This document shows, piece by piece, positions 9,001 through 18,000 of a DNA stretch of 64,000 bases. The notes under the pieces are model-generated. The model did no database searches. It saw only the letters and a list, made by a program, of their open reading frames with translations, and was not told the origin of the DNA. The translations under genes and the position numbers were made by a program. Position 1 is the first letter of the stretch. Each line of letters starts with the position of its first letter. The DNA lies in contig CAWEYT010000008.1 of the NCBI GenBank assembly GCA_963813375.1, forward strand, positions 1 to 64,000, in the 5' to 3' direction. The stretch comes from DASTFY01 sp963813375 (GTDB lineage Bacteria > Actinomycetota > Acidimicrobiia > Acidimicrobiales > Ilumatobacteraceae).

Positions 9001-10118
9001 ACGGCGAGCACGGCGCGGATGAGCTCCTGGTGGGTGCGGGACGGGTCGATGCCGTCGAGCGGTGACGGCTGCCCGAACAGGTGGAGCAGCCCGTTGACGA
9101 GGGCGTCGCGGTGCTCCTGGTCGGACGGTGGGCCGATCAGCTCGGCCAGCCGATGCTCCAGGTTCAGACGCAGCTCCGGCCGGACGGATCCCACGTCGAC
9201 GTCGAGGACGGGCGCCAGCGCGCTGGCGATCGGCCACCACCGGTTGGCCTCGCCGTAGGGCACGCACGAACCGATGAGCACCGTGCCGCCCTGCGGCTTG
9301 ACGTGACCGGTCAGGACCTCCTCGACGAGACGGGTCTTGCCGATGCCACCCTCCCCCTCGATGACGGCGAGGACGGCGCGTCGCTGCGAGTGGGCGATGC
9401 GCACGGTGTCGACCAGCAGCGAGTGCTCCAGCTCGCGGCCCACGAACGGGACGGGCACGCGTCTCCGCCGCCTTCCGGGCAGCGTGATCGGCTCGATGGC
9501 CAGCCACGCGGCCACCTTCTCCTCGCGGCCCCGCACCTCGACCTCGCCGACGGACTCGTAGGCGATGGCGCCTTCGGTGGCCGCGTGGGTCGCCGGGCCG
9601 ACGAGCACGCCACCGGGAGGTGCGGCGGTCTGCAGGCGCGACGCGATGTTGACGACGTCGCCCATCGCCGTGTAGTCGCCGCCGGCCCGCAACGCTCCGA
9701 CGAGCACCTCGCCGGTGTTGATGCCGATGCGCATGCGGATGGGCAACTCGAGGTCGGAAACCCGCTCGACGATCGATCGTTGCATTCGCAACGATGCTCG
9801 AACCGCGCGCTCCGCGTCGTCCTCGTGAGCAACGGGCGCGCCGAACAGGGCGACGATGGCGTCGCCCAGGATCTTGTCCACCCGACCACCGAAGCTGGTC
9901 ACGTCCTCCACGAGGCACTGGAAGAGCCCGTCCACGAGGGTCTTGACCATCTCCGGATCCATCCGCTCGGTCTGGCCCGTGAAACCGACCAGATCCGCGA
10001 ACAGCACGGTGACGACCCTGCGCTCCTCCCCGCGCGTCCGTCCCAGGTCGTGGCCACAGTTCGGACAGAAGCGGGCGCCGTCCGGATAGGGCGCCGCGCA
10101 CGAAGGACAGACGGACAT
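6087..10118 (-). CDS. Class III nucleotidyl cyclase - AAA ATPase - TPR protein with C-terminal NadR-like nucleotidyltransferase domain
   Basis: 1343 residues. The order is: N-terminal zinc ribbon (C-P-S-C ... C-P-N-C, residues 4-22); class III adenylate/guanylate cyclase domain (F-A-D-L-V-G-F-T, K-I-L-G-D-A, G-I-N-T-G-E-V); AAA-type ATPase with P-loop G-E-G-G-I-G-K-T-R near 260; a long helical TPR region (about 500-1170). The last 170 residues hold a cytidylyltransferase fold with G-R-F-C-P-P-H-L-G-H and I-S-A-T-R-I-R, as in NMN adenylyltransferases of NadR type. Cyclase-ATPase-TPR proteins are common signalling proteins in actinobacteria, but the tail is unusual. Start ATG 10118 is chosen at the zinc ribbon. 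An assembly indel that fused two genes cannot be excluded. Confidence 0.8.
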   Translation of the reverse strand: MSVCPSCAAPYPDGARFCPNCGHDLGRTRGEERRVVTVLFADLVGFTGQTERMDPEMVKTLVDGLFQCLVEDVTSFGGRVDKILGDAIVALFGAPVAHEDDAERAVRASLRMQRSIVERVSDLELPIRMRIGINTGEVLVGALRAGGDYTAMGDVVNIASRLQTAAPPGGVLVGPATHAATEGAIAYESVGEVEVRGREEKVAAWLAIEPITLPGRRRRRVPVPFVGRELEHSLLVDTVRIAHSQRRAVLAVIEGEGGIGKTRLVEEVLTGHVKPQGGTVLIGSCVPYGEANRWWPIASALAPVLDVDVGSVRPELRLNLEHRLAELIGPPSDQEHRDALVNGLLHLFGQPSPLDGIDPSRTHQELIRAVLAVLAALATRGPLTMVVADLHWASLRVLELLEAALARLASTPFALIATTRPGGELPAPPRSARLTTLALRLEPLDPGSATELLAAMLGERATSGLAHELYDRSGGNPLFLEELAELVACGGETDQLPDSLRALVAARLDELPADQRAMLDNAAVLGSSGSYGGLVEFGQALGQNTARSLLDALADAGLLEVEGGWWRFRSASVREVAYHMITKADRARRHIGVAKAMTADAQYAARPDVVAHHWATAAELTGELGGGRLPGVPRDVVQQAVRALLASATNDVDRLYPRPAIGQVARALSIGDCDLDGSTRRSLVLTRAAAWVELRQFPEAEADLHAVVAESEGEGDSACVARARSVRAEIARLTGRYQDAQVELSAAAEILERLGDRHELAGVQRAWGMNSIFAGQFEDAEAHLDLAEALYDAEGDRRGLAWVDQHRAWVSFVRGDVDVADARLSAAAAALKDLGDRGGVAWALGLLAYVRLFQGRFAEAEELGRLVVEEASERGDQWAEAMLVTLQALLALWGGRIDEAARRAGEAQHIFRTIGDRYGEIQAAATIARTLAAQGLSVDALRTAEEAVGLATPIGQGTLAQSVTASVAMYAGQSSRAIAHAHLALDAPDVPPGFGYDSLVTLALAHLQQGEIDTAMMYAEKAVATRPDHPNGTQALALATAAVGRPAEAVALAGSVAEMRSATYMDRFLAGVALALGQAQLGKRQDTLEALEAVETAIEATDDAAAPVLVQLARAEAMRALGDSGGVALAQEEASRRAEVLDLDPGPWQLAFRLAAGGDVEATGGRRAVLIEAGQLADRSGARPASGLIVGRFCPPHLGHSHLIASAAARVDQLVVFVNTRDGEVVPGELRAQWLADLHPEVSVVEVRHDLDTDFGDEELWARWIALFRERWPSELDTEGPAVVFSSDPYADELARRLGAACVVVDADRVAVPISATRIRERPGEHLDYLAPPVRAWVESAWL

Positions 10119-10127
10119 CCACCTGGA

Positions 10128-10133
10128 AGCGTA
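10128..10133 (-). promoter_or_regulatory. -10 element of the cyclase gene
   Basis: TACGCT on the minus strand, nine bases before ATG 10118, with no Shine-Dalgarno sequence between. It fits the leaderless pattern seen elsewhere in the window. Confidence 0.4.
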
Positions 10134-10194
10134 CGGCAATCGACCGCCAGATCCCCGGCTCGGCCCCCATCGCCGCATGAGCGATGATGGACCC

Positions 10195-10965
10195 ATGTCC
10201 AGCCTTCCGTCCCCTTCCGCCGCCCCGCTGGCGGAGACCCTCCCCGTGGCCGCTCGTGCCGTCGACGCGGTGAAGCTCTACGGCAAGGGCGAGAACGTCG
10301 TCCACGCCCTCGACGGCGTGACCATCGACTTCGAGCAGGCCGCCTTCACGGCCATCATGGGCCCGTCGGGGTCGGGCAAGTCGACCCTCATGCACTGCCT
10401 GGCCGGCCTCGACAGCCTCACGTCGGGCAAGGTCTACATCGGGACCACCGACCTCTCGACGCTCGACGACAAGGCCCTGACGCGCTTGCGGCGGGACCAG
10501 GTGGGTTTCGTCTTCCAGGCCTTCAACCTGCTGCCCACGCTGGACGCGGCCGAGAACATCACGCTCCCACTGGCCCTCGGCGGCAAGGACCCCGACAAGG
10601 CCTGGTACGACCAGGTCGTCTCGACCGTCGGCCTGGCGGATCGCCTGCGCCACCGGCCGAGCGAGCTCTCCGGGGGCCAGCAGCAGCGCGTCGCCGTCGC
10701 CCGTGCTCTCGTCACGCGGCCCCGCATCATCTTCGCCGACGAGCCGACCGGCAACCTCGACAGCCACAGCAGCGGCGAGATCCTCGGCTTCATGCGGGAG
10801 GCCGTCTCACAGTTGGGCCAGACGATCGTCATGGTCACGCACGATCCGACGGCCGCGTCCTACTCCGACCGGGTCGTGTTCCTCGCCGACGGCAAGATCG
10901 TCGATGAGATGCGCGCACCGACGGCCGAGCGCGTGCTGGACCGGTTGAAGCAGTTCTCGGACTGA
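10195..10965 (+). CDS. ABC transporter ATP-binding protein, MacB/LolD type
   Basis: 256 residues. Walker A G-P-S-G-S-G-K-S-T near residue 60, Q-loop V-F-Q-A-F-N-L-L, signature L-S-G-G-Q-Q-Q-R-V, Walker B I-I-F-A-D-E-P-T-G and the switch histidine in V-T-H-D are all intact. This subfamily powers FtsX-type permeases that export or extract substrates (lipoproteins, peptides, antibiotics) rather than import. It is followed after four bases by its permease, so the two form one unit. ATG 10195 is preferred over an upstream in-frame ATG at 10177 because it begins close to the conserved domain. Confidence 0.92.
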   Translation: MSSLPSPSAAPLAETLPVAARAVDAVKLYGKGENVVHALDGVTIDFEQAAFTAIMGPSGSGKSTLMHCLAGLDSLTSGKVYIGTTDLSTLDDKALTRLRRDQVGFVFQAFNLLPTLDAAENITLPLALGGKDPDKAWYDQVVSTVGLADRLRHRPSELSGGQQQRVAVARALVTRPRIIFADEPTGNLDSHSSGEILGFMREAVSQLGQTIVMVTHDPTAASYSDRVVFLADGKIVDEMRAPTAERVLDRLKQFSD

Positions 10966-10969
10966 GCGC

Positions 10970-13513
10970 ATGTTCAAGATCAGCCTGAAGGGCGTCCTCG
11001 CCCACAAGACCCGCCTGCTCATGACCGCTCTCGCGGTGGTCATCGCCACCGCGTTCCTCTCCTCGACGTACATCTTCTCCGACACCATCCAGCGGACGTT
11101 CGACACCCTGTTCGCGGACGTGTTCCGCAACACCGACGCCTTCGTGCGCTCGTCGAACGTGATCGAGGCCGAGTTCGGGAGCGAGCAGCGCGACCGCATC
11201 CCCGACAGCCTGGTGGCCGAGGTGGCGGCCGTGCCCGGCGTCGCCGACGCCCAGGGCGAGGTCTCGGGGTTCGCGGCCATCATCGGGAGGGACGGCAAGC
11301 CACTGGTCTCAGGGACGACCGCGCCACCGACGTTCGGCGCGTCCACGCTGTCGGGCGAGCTGGAGACGTGGGACTTCGTCGAGGGCAGGTCACCGACCGG
11401 GCCCGATGAGACCGCCATCGACAAGGCGAGCGCGGACAATGGCAACTTCTCGATCGGCGACCGCATCCAGATCGCCAGCACCACCGGCGCCCGCGAGTTC
11501 ACCCTGGCCGGCATCGCCCGCTTCGGCGACGCCGACTCACCGGGTGGCGCCACCTTCTCGCTCTTCGACCTGGCCACAGCCCAGGAGTTCGTGGGCAAGC
11601 CCGGCTTCCTCGACTCGATCCAGGTGCGCGGCGACGGCACGGTCCCCGACGACGAGCTGGCCCCGAGCATCGAGCAGGCCCTCGGCCCGGACAGCGAGAC
11701 CGAGGTCCTCACCGGCGCGGAGATCACCGAGGAGAACCAGAGCCAGATCGAAGAGAGCCTGCAGTTCTTCAACATCTTCCTGACCGTCGTCGCGTTCATC
11801 GCGCTGTTCGTGTCCTGCTTCGTCATCTACAACGTGTTCTCGATCACGGTGGCGCAGCGCCAGCGGGAGAACGCGCTGATGCGGGCCGTCGGCGCCAGCC
11901 GCCGCCAGGTGACGGTCTCCCTGCTCATCGAGTCGGTCGTCGTCGGCCTGGTGGGCTCGATCCTCGGCCTCGGCCTCGGGATGCTCCTCGCCATGGGCCT
12001 GCAGCGGGCGTTCTCCGCCCTCGGCCTGGACCTGCCCTCGACCGGGCTCACCCTGCTCCCCCGGACGGTGATCCTCACGATCATCGTCGGTCTGCTCGTG
12101 ACCGTGCTGTCCGCGCTGCTCCCCGCGCTGCGCTCGGGTCGGGTGCCTCCCGTGGCGGCCATGCGCGACACCGCGATCGAGGCCACCAGTACCAAGAAGG
12201 GCCGGACCATCACCGGGCTCGCCCTGCTGGCCGGCAGCGTCCTGCTGATCCTGCTCGGGCTCTTCGCCGACGGCGCAGTGCTCGCCCTGGCGTTCGGTGT
12301 CCTGCTGCTGTTCATCGCGCTCTTCGTGCTCGGCCCGCTCATCGCCCGGCCCGTGGCCAAGGCGTTGGGCCGGCCCATCACGAGGGTGAAGGGCATGACG
12401 GGGACGATGGCCACCGAGAACGCAGCCCGGAACCCCAAGCGGACGGCCCGCACGGCGGCCGCCCTGGTCGTCGGCGTGGCCCTGGTGACGGGGGTGTCGG
12501 TGCTGGCCTCGTCGATCCGTGACTCGGTGCGGGAGATCTTCGGCGAGCAGTTCACCGGCGACTTCGTGATCAGCACGGACAGCTTCGGCTTCGGTGGTCT
12601 CAGCCTGCAGCTTGCCGACGAGCTCAACGAGCTCCCGGAGGTCGAGACCGCAACCGGCATCGGCATCAACTTCGCCACCATCGAGGGCAAGGGTCGTCAG
12701 ATCACCGTGGTCGACCCGGCCACCGTCGGCGGGGTCTTCGATCTCGACTTCGTCGCCGGCGACGTCTCGGACCTCACGCCTGAGGGTGTCCTGCTCAGCG
12801 AGGGCCGAGCGGAGCGGGACGGGCTGAGCGTCGGCTCGCCGTTCCAACTGGCGCTGGCCGACGGCACGCCCCGCGATCTGACGGTGCAGGGCATCTACAG
12901 CAAGGACGACCTGGCCGGCGCCATCACCGTCGACCAGCGCATGTTCGACGGCAGCAACGTCGACCTCTACGACTTCTCCGTGTTCATCACGAAGGCGCCG
13001 GGCACGAGCGAGGCCGACGCCGAGGCGGCGATCGCGCAGGTGGCCGAGGGGTTCCCCAACGGGGACCTGCAGAGCCGCTCGGACTACATCGACTCGCAGG
13101 CGGGACAGATCCAGCAGATCGTCAACATCATCTACCTGCTGCTCGCGCTGTCGGTGATCATCGCTGCCGTCGGCATCGTCATCACCCTCGTGCTCAGCGT
13201 GTTCGAGCGCCGGAGGGAGCTCGGCCTCGTCCGGGCGGTGGGGATGACCCGCTCGCAGGTGCGGTCCAGCGTGCGCTGGGAGTCGGTCATCACGGCCGCG
13301 CTGGGCACGGTGCAGGGCATCGTCGTCGGGCTGCTGCTCGGCTACGCCATCGTCGTGGCGCTGCGCAGCGAGGGCCTCAACACCTTCACGGTGCCGTGGG
13401 GTGCGATCATCGCCGTGCTGATCATCGCCTTCCTGATCGGCGTGGTGGCCGCCATCTACCCCGCCCGCAAGGCAACCAAGATCGACATCCTGGACGCCAT
13501 AGCCACGACATGA
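10970..13513 (+). CDS. ABC transporter permease with two FtsX domains
   Basis: 847 residues with the duplicated layout of actinobacterial FtsX-type permeases. The order is an N-terminal transmembrane helix, a large extracytoplasmic MacB-like domain (to about 260), three helices ending in an FtsX domain (R-Q-R-E-N-A-L-M-R-A-V-G-A), helices near 410-470, a second extracytoplasmic domain, and a final FtsX domain (R-R-R-E-L-G-L-V-R-A-V-G-M). Together with the upstream ATPase it forms an exporter or mechanotransmission complex. Its stop overlaps the start of the DUF3052 gene (ATGA). The substrate is unknown. Confidence 0.9.
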   Translation: MFKISLKGVLAHKTRLLMTALAVVIATAFLSSTYIFSDTIQRTFDTLFADVFRNTDAFVRSSNVIEAEFGSEQRDRIPDSLVAEVAAVPGVADAQGEVSGFAAIIGRDGKPLVSGTTAPPTFGASTLSGELETWDFVEGRSPTGPDETAIDKASADNGNFSIGDRIQIASTTGAREFTLAGIARFGDADSPGGATFSLFDLATAQEFVGKPGFLDSIQVRGDGTVPDDELAPSIEQALGPDSETEVLTGAEITEENQSQIEESLQFFNIFLTVVAFIALFVSCFVIYNVFSITVAQRQRENALMRAVGASRRQVTVSLLIESVVVGLVGSILGLGLGMLLAMGLQRAFSALGLDLPSTGLTLLPRTVILTIIVGLLVTVLSALLPALRSGRVPPVAAMRDTAIEATSTKKGRTITGLALLAGSVLLILLGLFADGAVLALAFGVLLLFIALFVLGPLIARPVAKALGRPITRVKGMTGTMATENAARNPKRTARTAAALVVGVALVTGVSVLASSIRDSVREIFGEQFTGDFVISTDSFGFGGLSLQLADELNELPEVETATGIGINFATIEGKGRQITVVDPATVGGVFDLDFVAGDVSDLTPEGVLLSEGRAERDGLSVGSPFQLALADGTPRDLTVQGIYSKDDLAGAITVDQRMFDGSNVDLYDFSVFITKAPGTSEADAEAAIAQVAEGFPNGDLQSRSDYIDSQAGQIQQIVNIIYLLLALSVIIAAVGIVITLVLSVFERRRELGLVRAVGMTRSQVRSSVRWESVITAALGTVQGIVVGLLLGYAIVVALRSEGLNTFTVPWGAIIAVLIIAFLIGVVAAIYPARKATKIDILDAIATT

Positions 13514-13965
13514 CGGCCACACATGACGGTCACGACATGAGCGGCTACTCGGGCACCCCGCTGGCTCGCAAGCTCGGGATCAAGGAGGGCGCCACCATCG
13601 CCACCGCGGGCACGGTGCCCGACGACCTCGCCGATCTCCTGGCGCCGCTGCCGCCGGGCGTGCGGTGGAAGAGGGCCGCCCGCCCGCCCCTCGACCTCGT
13701 GATCGCCTTCTTCACCCGCCGGGCCGACGTCGTCCGGCGATGGCCGGGCCTCACCGCGGCGGCCGGACCGGAGGGGGTGGTGTGGGTGGCGTGGCCGAAG
13801 CGCTCGAGCGGTGTCCCCACCGACCTCACCGAGGACGCCTTTCGCGAGGACCTCCTGCCCACCGGGTGGGTGGACGTCAAGGTGTGCGCCATCGACGACA
13901 CCTGGAGCGGGCTCAAGATGGTGCTCCGCAAGGAGCTCCGGCCGACAAAGGACCGGCAGGGCTAG
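13510..13965 (+). CDS. DUF3052 family protein
   Basis: 151 residues from ATG 13510, or 142 from ATG 13537, where family homology (M-S-G-Y-S-G-T-P-L-A-R-K-L-G-I-K) begins. DUF3052 proteins are short, soluble and common in actinobacteria, with no agreed function. The 13510 start overlaps the permease stop by four bases, which would couple translation. The region 13507-13540 repeats ACGACATGA/ACATGACGG-like words, so the start choice is uncertain. It converges on and overlaps the endonuclease gene by four bases. Confidence 0.8.
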   Translation: MTATHDGHDMSGYSGTPLARKLGIKEGATIATAGTVPDDLADLLAPLPPGVRWKRAARPPLDLVIAFFTRRADVVRRWPGLTAAAGPEGVVWVAWPKRSSGVPTDLTEDAFREDLLPTGWVDVKVCAIDDTWSGLKMVLRKELRPTKDRQG

Positions 13966-14999
13966 GAGCTCTCCCGGCCGAGCAGCGGGTCCACGAAGCT
14001 GGGCTCGGGCCCTCGTGGGGTGAAGCCGTCGAGCAGGCGTTGGGCCGCCGGATGGCGCTCGAGTGCCGGCTTGATCTCCTCGTCGTCGATCTCCCCCGAG
14101 ATGTCGCCCGTGTCGTCGAAGTCGATGGGCGGGGTGCGGAGGCGGTCCCGGGCCGTGTCGAAATCGACCGGGGTCGGCGCGTCGTCGGCTGCCCAGGCCG
14201 GAGTGACCGGCACCTCGCGCTGCTGGCAGCTCGGGCACCAGTAGGTCACGCGGGACTGCTCACCGTGGCGGCGGACCTCGATCGGGGTGCCGCAGCGGAA
14301 GCAGGGCTTGCCGTAACGGCCGTAGACCGCCACGCCCTCGGGACTGCCCGGCAGCGTGACGCGGCTCGGCTGATCGAGGTTGGCCTGGAGGAACGCTGCC
14401 GCGGTGTCCAGCAACGCGAAGCGGTTGTCCAGATCGAGGGCTCCCACCGGCGTCAGCGGGTGCACGCCGCACGCCCACAGGACCTCGCTCTTGTAGACGT
14501 TGCCGACGCCGGCCGCCACCCGCTGGTCGAGCAGCAGTTCGGCCGCGGTCGTGGTCTCGTCGCAGAACTGCGGGATGCGCTCCACCGCGCCCGTGACGTC
14601 CACGGTGGTGTCGCACAGATCGGGGCCGAGCAGGCGGCGACCGGGATGGGAGGCGAGGTCGCGGGTGCGGAACGTCTCGACCACCGGCGCGTTGAAGCAG
14701 ACGGCCTCGAACCCCTCCACCTCGATGGCGGCCCGCATGTGCCGCGTGCCCTTGCGCCAGCGCTCGCCCGGCCGGTACAGGTGCCACGACCCGGTCATCC
14801 GCATGTGCGTGTGCAGGACGATCCCGTCGTCCCAGCCGATCTCGATGTGCTTGCCCCGGCTGTCCACACGCTCGATCACCGCGCCCAGCGCTGGGCGGGG
14901 ACCGGTCAGACGGGGGGCCTCGAACCCGGTCATCACCTTCTCCAGCAGCGCCGCCCGCAGCGCCGTGGCCGACCGGTGGATGGTGTCACCCTCGGGCAT
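13962..14999 (-). CDS. nei: Endonuclease VIII-like DNA glycosylase/AP lyase (Fpg/Nei family)
   Basis: 345 residues. It begins M-P-E-G-D-T-I-H-R, where Pro2 is the catalytic nucleophile and Glu3 the proton donor of the Nei branch. The helix-two-turn-helix segment (Q-R-V-A-A-G-V-G-N-V-Y-K-S-E) is near residues 180-195. A zinc finger follows: C-F-R-C-G-T ... Y-W-C-P-S-C-Q. It excises oxidised pyrimidines and nicks the resulting site. An acidic tail of about 80 residues after the zinc finger is longer than in E. coli Nei. Upstream, TAGCCT lies seven bases before the ATG, giving a probable leaderless transcript. Confidence 0.92.
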   Translation of the reverse strand: MPEGDTIHRSATALRAALLEKVMTGFEAPRLTGPRPALGAVIERVDSRGKHIEIGWDDGIVLHTHMRMTGSWHLYRPGERWRKGTRHMRAAIEVEGFEAVCFNAPVVETFRTRDLASHPGRRLLGPDLCDTTVDVTGAVERIPQFCDETTTAAELLLDQRVAAGVGNVYKSEVLWACGVHPLTPVGALDLDNRFALLDTAAAFLQANLDQPSRVTLPGSPEGVAVYGRYGKPCFRCGTPIEVRRHGEQSRVTYWCPSCQQREVPVTPAWAADDAPTPVDFDTARDRLRTPPIDFDDTGDISGEIDDEEIKPALERHPAAQRLLDGFTPRGPEPSFVDPLLGRESS

Positions 15000-15006
15000 G
15001 CCTTCG

Positions 15007-15012
15007 AGGCTA
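15007..15012 (-). promoter_or_regulatory. -10 element of nei
   Basis: TAGCCT on the minus strand, seven bases before ATG 14999; no ribosome binding site between. Confidence 0.45.
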
Positions 15013-15060
15013 CGCGGCTCGGACCCGGAAGTGACGCCCCTTGGCCGCCGCTCGCCGGAC

Positions 15061-18000
15061 CTACCCGCCCCGCAGCACGAGGCCCCGGTAGCCGTCGGCG
15101 AACCCCACCCGGCGGAGAGACGACGCCACGTCCGGCGCACCGGCTATGGGCTCGCCGTCCACCGTGCGCACCTCGAGGGAGCGGAGGCGACCGTCCTTCA
15201 CCAGCGACGCCAGCGCGTCCGTCCAGGTGGTGTCGTCCGTGGCCGCCGGGAAGAGGACGAGGTGGTGCCCGCGGCGGTCGAGCCACACGAGCGGTCGCCC
15301 GGCCCGCAGGACCAGGAGGGAGCCCGCGGCCCGGGCGGGCCGGCCGGCCGAGTCCGGCCAGGCCAGCGCGGCGCCGTAGGGCTGCGCCGGATCGGTGGTG
15401 GCGAGGACCAGGGGCGGTTCGAGATCCTCGCCGTCGAGGCCGCCGCCGACCCCGGCCGGGCCGTCCGGGCCTTCCCGCATGGAGCGCAGCCGGTCCACCG
15501 CGCCGGGCAGGGCGAACTGGGCCGCACCCAGGCCGGTCACGAAGTAGCCACGGCGTACCTGACCCCGCTCCTCCAGCACCTTCAGCACGCCGTACACCGA
15601 GGTGAAGCCGCCCGGCACCCCCTCGGCGAGGACCGCCTCGCGGGTCGAGCACGCCATGGCGTTCCAGGAGCTGGAGGGCCGTGCCGTGGGCGGCCTCCGT
15701 CGGGGTGGGCCGGGGTTCGAGGAGCGGCGCCACGAGGGACCAGCGGCCGGCTCCGGCCGGCGGGCCGATGGCCGACAGGCGACCGGGACGGGGGCGGCCG
15801 CGGGACCTCGTCGCGGCGCGAGCGGCGGCCTGGCCACCGCCCCGCCCGCCGCGGCCCCCTCTGCCGCCGGACAGGAAGGCCCGCAGCGGGGCCAGCGAGT
15901 CGTTGGTGACCTCGCCGGCCCACACGAGGTCCCACAGCGCGGCGAGGAGCTCGGTGTCCGAAGCACCCGGCGCCGCGCCGCGGAGCTGGTTCCAGAACGA
16001 GGCGCCGTGACCGCGGAGGTGCTCCCGGATCGCCGCGTGCACCAACCCGTCCGGGCCTTCCTCCTCGGTCGCACCACCGGTTCCTCCGGCTCCCCCGATC
16101 ATGACGGCGAGCTGGTCGCGGAAGCAGAGGCGCAGCCGGCCGTCGGAGGCTCCGAGGGAACCGGCGCCGACCCACACGATGTCGCCGCTCGTGCACAGGT
16201 CGTCGAGATCGCCGCTGCGATAGCCGAGCACGCGAGCCGGCAGCACGTCCCGTTCGAGCGTGGAAGCGACGAGCGCTGCTCCTTGGAGCAGGCCGAGCGT
16301 CTCGACGAGAGCATCGAGGCCGCGCCGGTGGGCGGGGATGCCATGCCAGGCGGGCAGGAATCGTGCCAAGGCCTCCTGCTCGACGGGCTCGACCTCGCGG
16401 CGCAGCGCGGCCAGCGATCGCCGGCGGAGCTGGCGCAGCACCTCCACGTCGCACCACTCGCGCTCCAACCCGTCCGGGCGGAACTCGCCCCGCACCAGGC
16501 GCTCCTCCGCCTCGAGGGCGGCCAGGGCGCCGAGCACCCGCTCCGGAGCGAGCTCGAAGCGGCGAGCGGGGGCCTCGGCCAGGAACGGACCATGGGTGCG
16601 GGCGTACCGGCCGACGAGCTGCTCGAGCGGGCGGGCGACCGGATCGGTGAAGGCGACCGGCAGCCCGACAGGGATCGGCGCATCCGAGCGCGTCCCGGTA
16701 GCGGGCCGCGTCCTCGGCCGCGATCACCCGCTCCTCGGCTCCGATCCGCACCACGATGGCCCGGCGCTCGGCCACCAGCTCCGCCGTCCACGCGGCCGCC
16801 ATGCCGGTGCCCTCGGTGCGCAGGTCCAGCTCGGCCGGGGACAGGTCGCCCAGCCGGCGCAGGACGTCGTGCAGCTCGTCGGCGCTGCGGGCCCGGCGCC
16901 CGTCGGTCAGGCACTGCAGCTCGAGCTCCAGGTCGGCGAGGACCCCGGGGTCGAGCAGCTCGCGGAGCTCCTCCGCGCCCAGCAGCTCGCGCAGCAGGTC
17001 CCGATCGAGCGCCAGCGCCGCCGCCCGCCGCTCGGCCAGCGGTGCGTCCCCCTCGTACATGTACGCGGCGATCCAGTTGAAGAGGAGGCTCTGCGCGAAC
17101 GGCGACGCCTTGGCGGTGTCCACGCTGACGAGGCGCACCTGCCGGCTGCGCAACTGGCCGAGGACCTCCCGCAGCGCCGGCACGTCGAACACGTCCTGCA
17201 GGCACTCGCGGCTGGCCTCCAGGAGGATCGGGAAGCTCGGGTACTTGGCCGCCACGGCCAGGAGGTCGGCGGCCCGCTGGCGCTGCTGCCAGAGCGGCGT
17301 GCGGGAGTCCGGCCGGCGCCGGGGCAGGAGGAGCGCCCGCGCCGCGCACTCCCGGAAGCGGGCGGAGAAGAGCGAGGTCTGCGGGAGGGTGGAGACCACC
17401 AGCTCGTCGATGTCCTCGGGATCGATCAGCAGCTCCTCGATGGGCAGGTCGTCGGCGGCCTCGGGCAGGCGGATGACGATGCCGTCGTCGCTCCACATCG
17501 TCTCCACGGGCAGGTCGAACCGCTCCATCAACCGCCGTTCGATGGCCATGGCCCAGGGCGCGTGCACCGGGGTGCCGAACGGGCTGAGCAGGCAGACGCG
17601 CCAGTCACCGATCTCGTCACGGAAGCGCTCGACGACGACGGTCCGGTCGTCCGGCACGACGCCGGTGGCCTCGACCTGCTCGGCCAGGTACAGCACGACG
17701 TTGGCGGCCGCCCAGTGCATCGAGGTCGTACCGGTCGCGCAGGCGTTCCTCGGCGGCGGCCGGCGGCAGCTCGCGCACCTCTCGCAGGAACGCACCGAGT
17801 GCCCGGCCGAGCTCCAGCGGCCGCCCCGGCCGGTCCCCGTGCCAGAACGGCATCTTCCCGGGCTGGCCGGGCGCCGGCGTCACGACCACCCGTTCGAAGC
17901 TGATGTCCTCGATGCGCCAGGTGGACGCCCCGAGCAGGAACGTCTCCCCCGGACGGCTCTCGTAGACCATCTCCTCGTCGAGCTCACCGACGCGGGTGCC

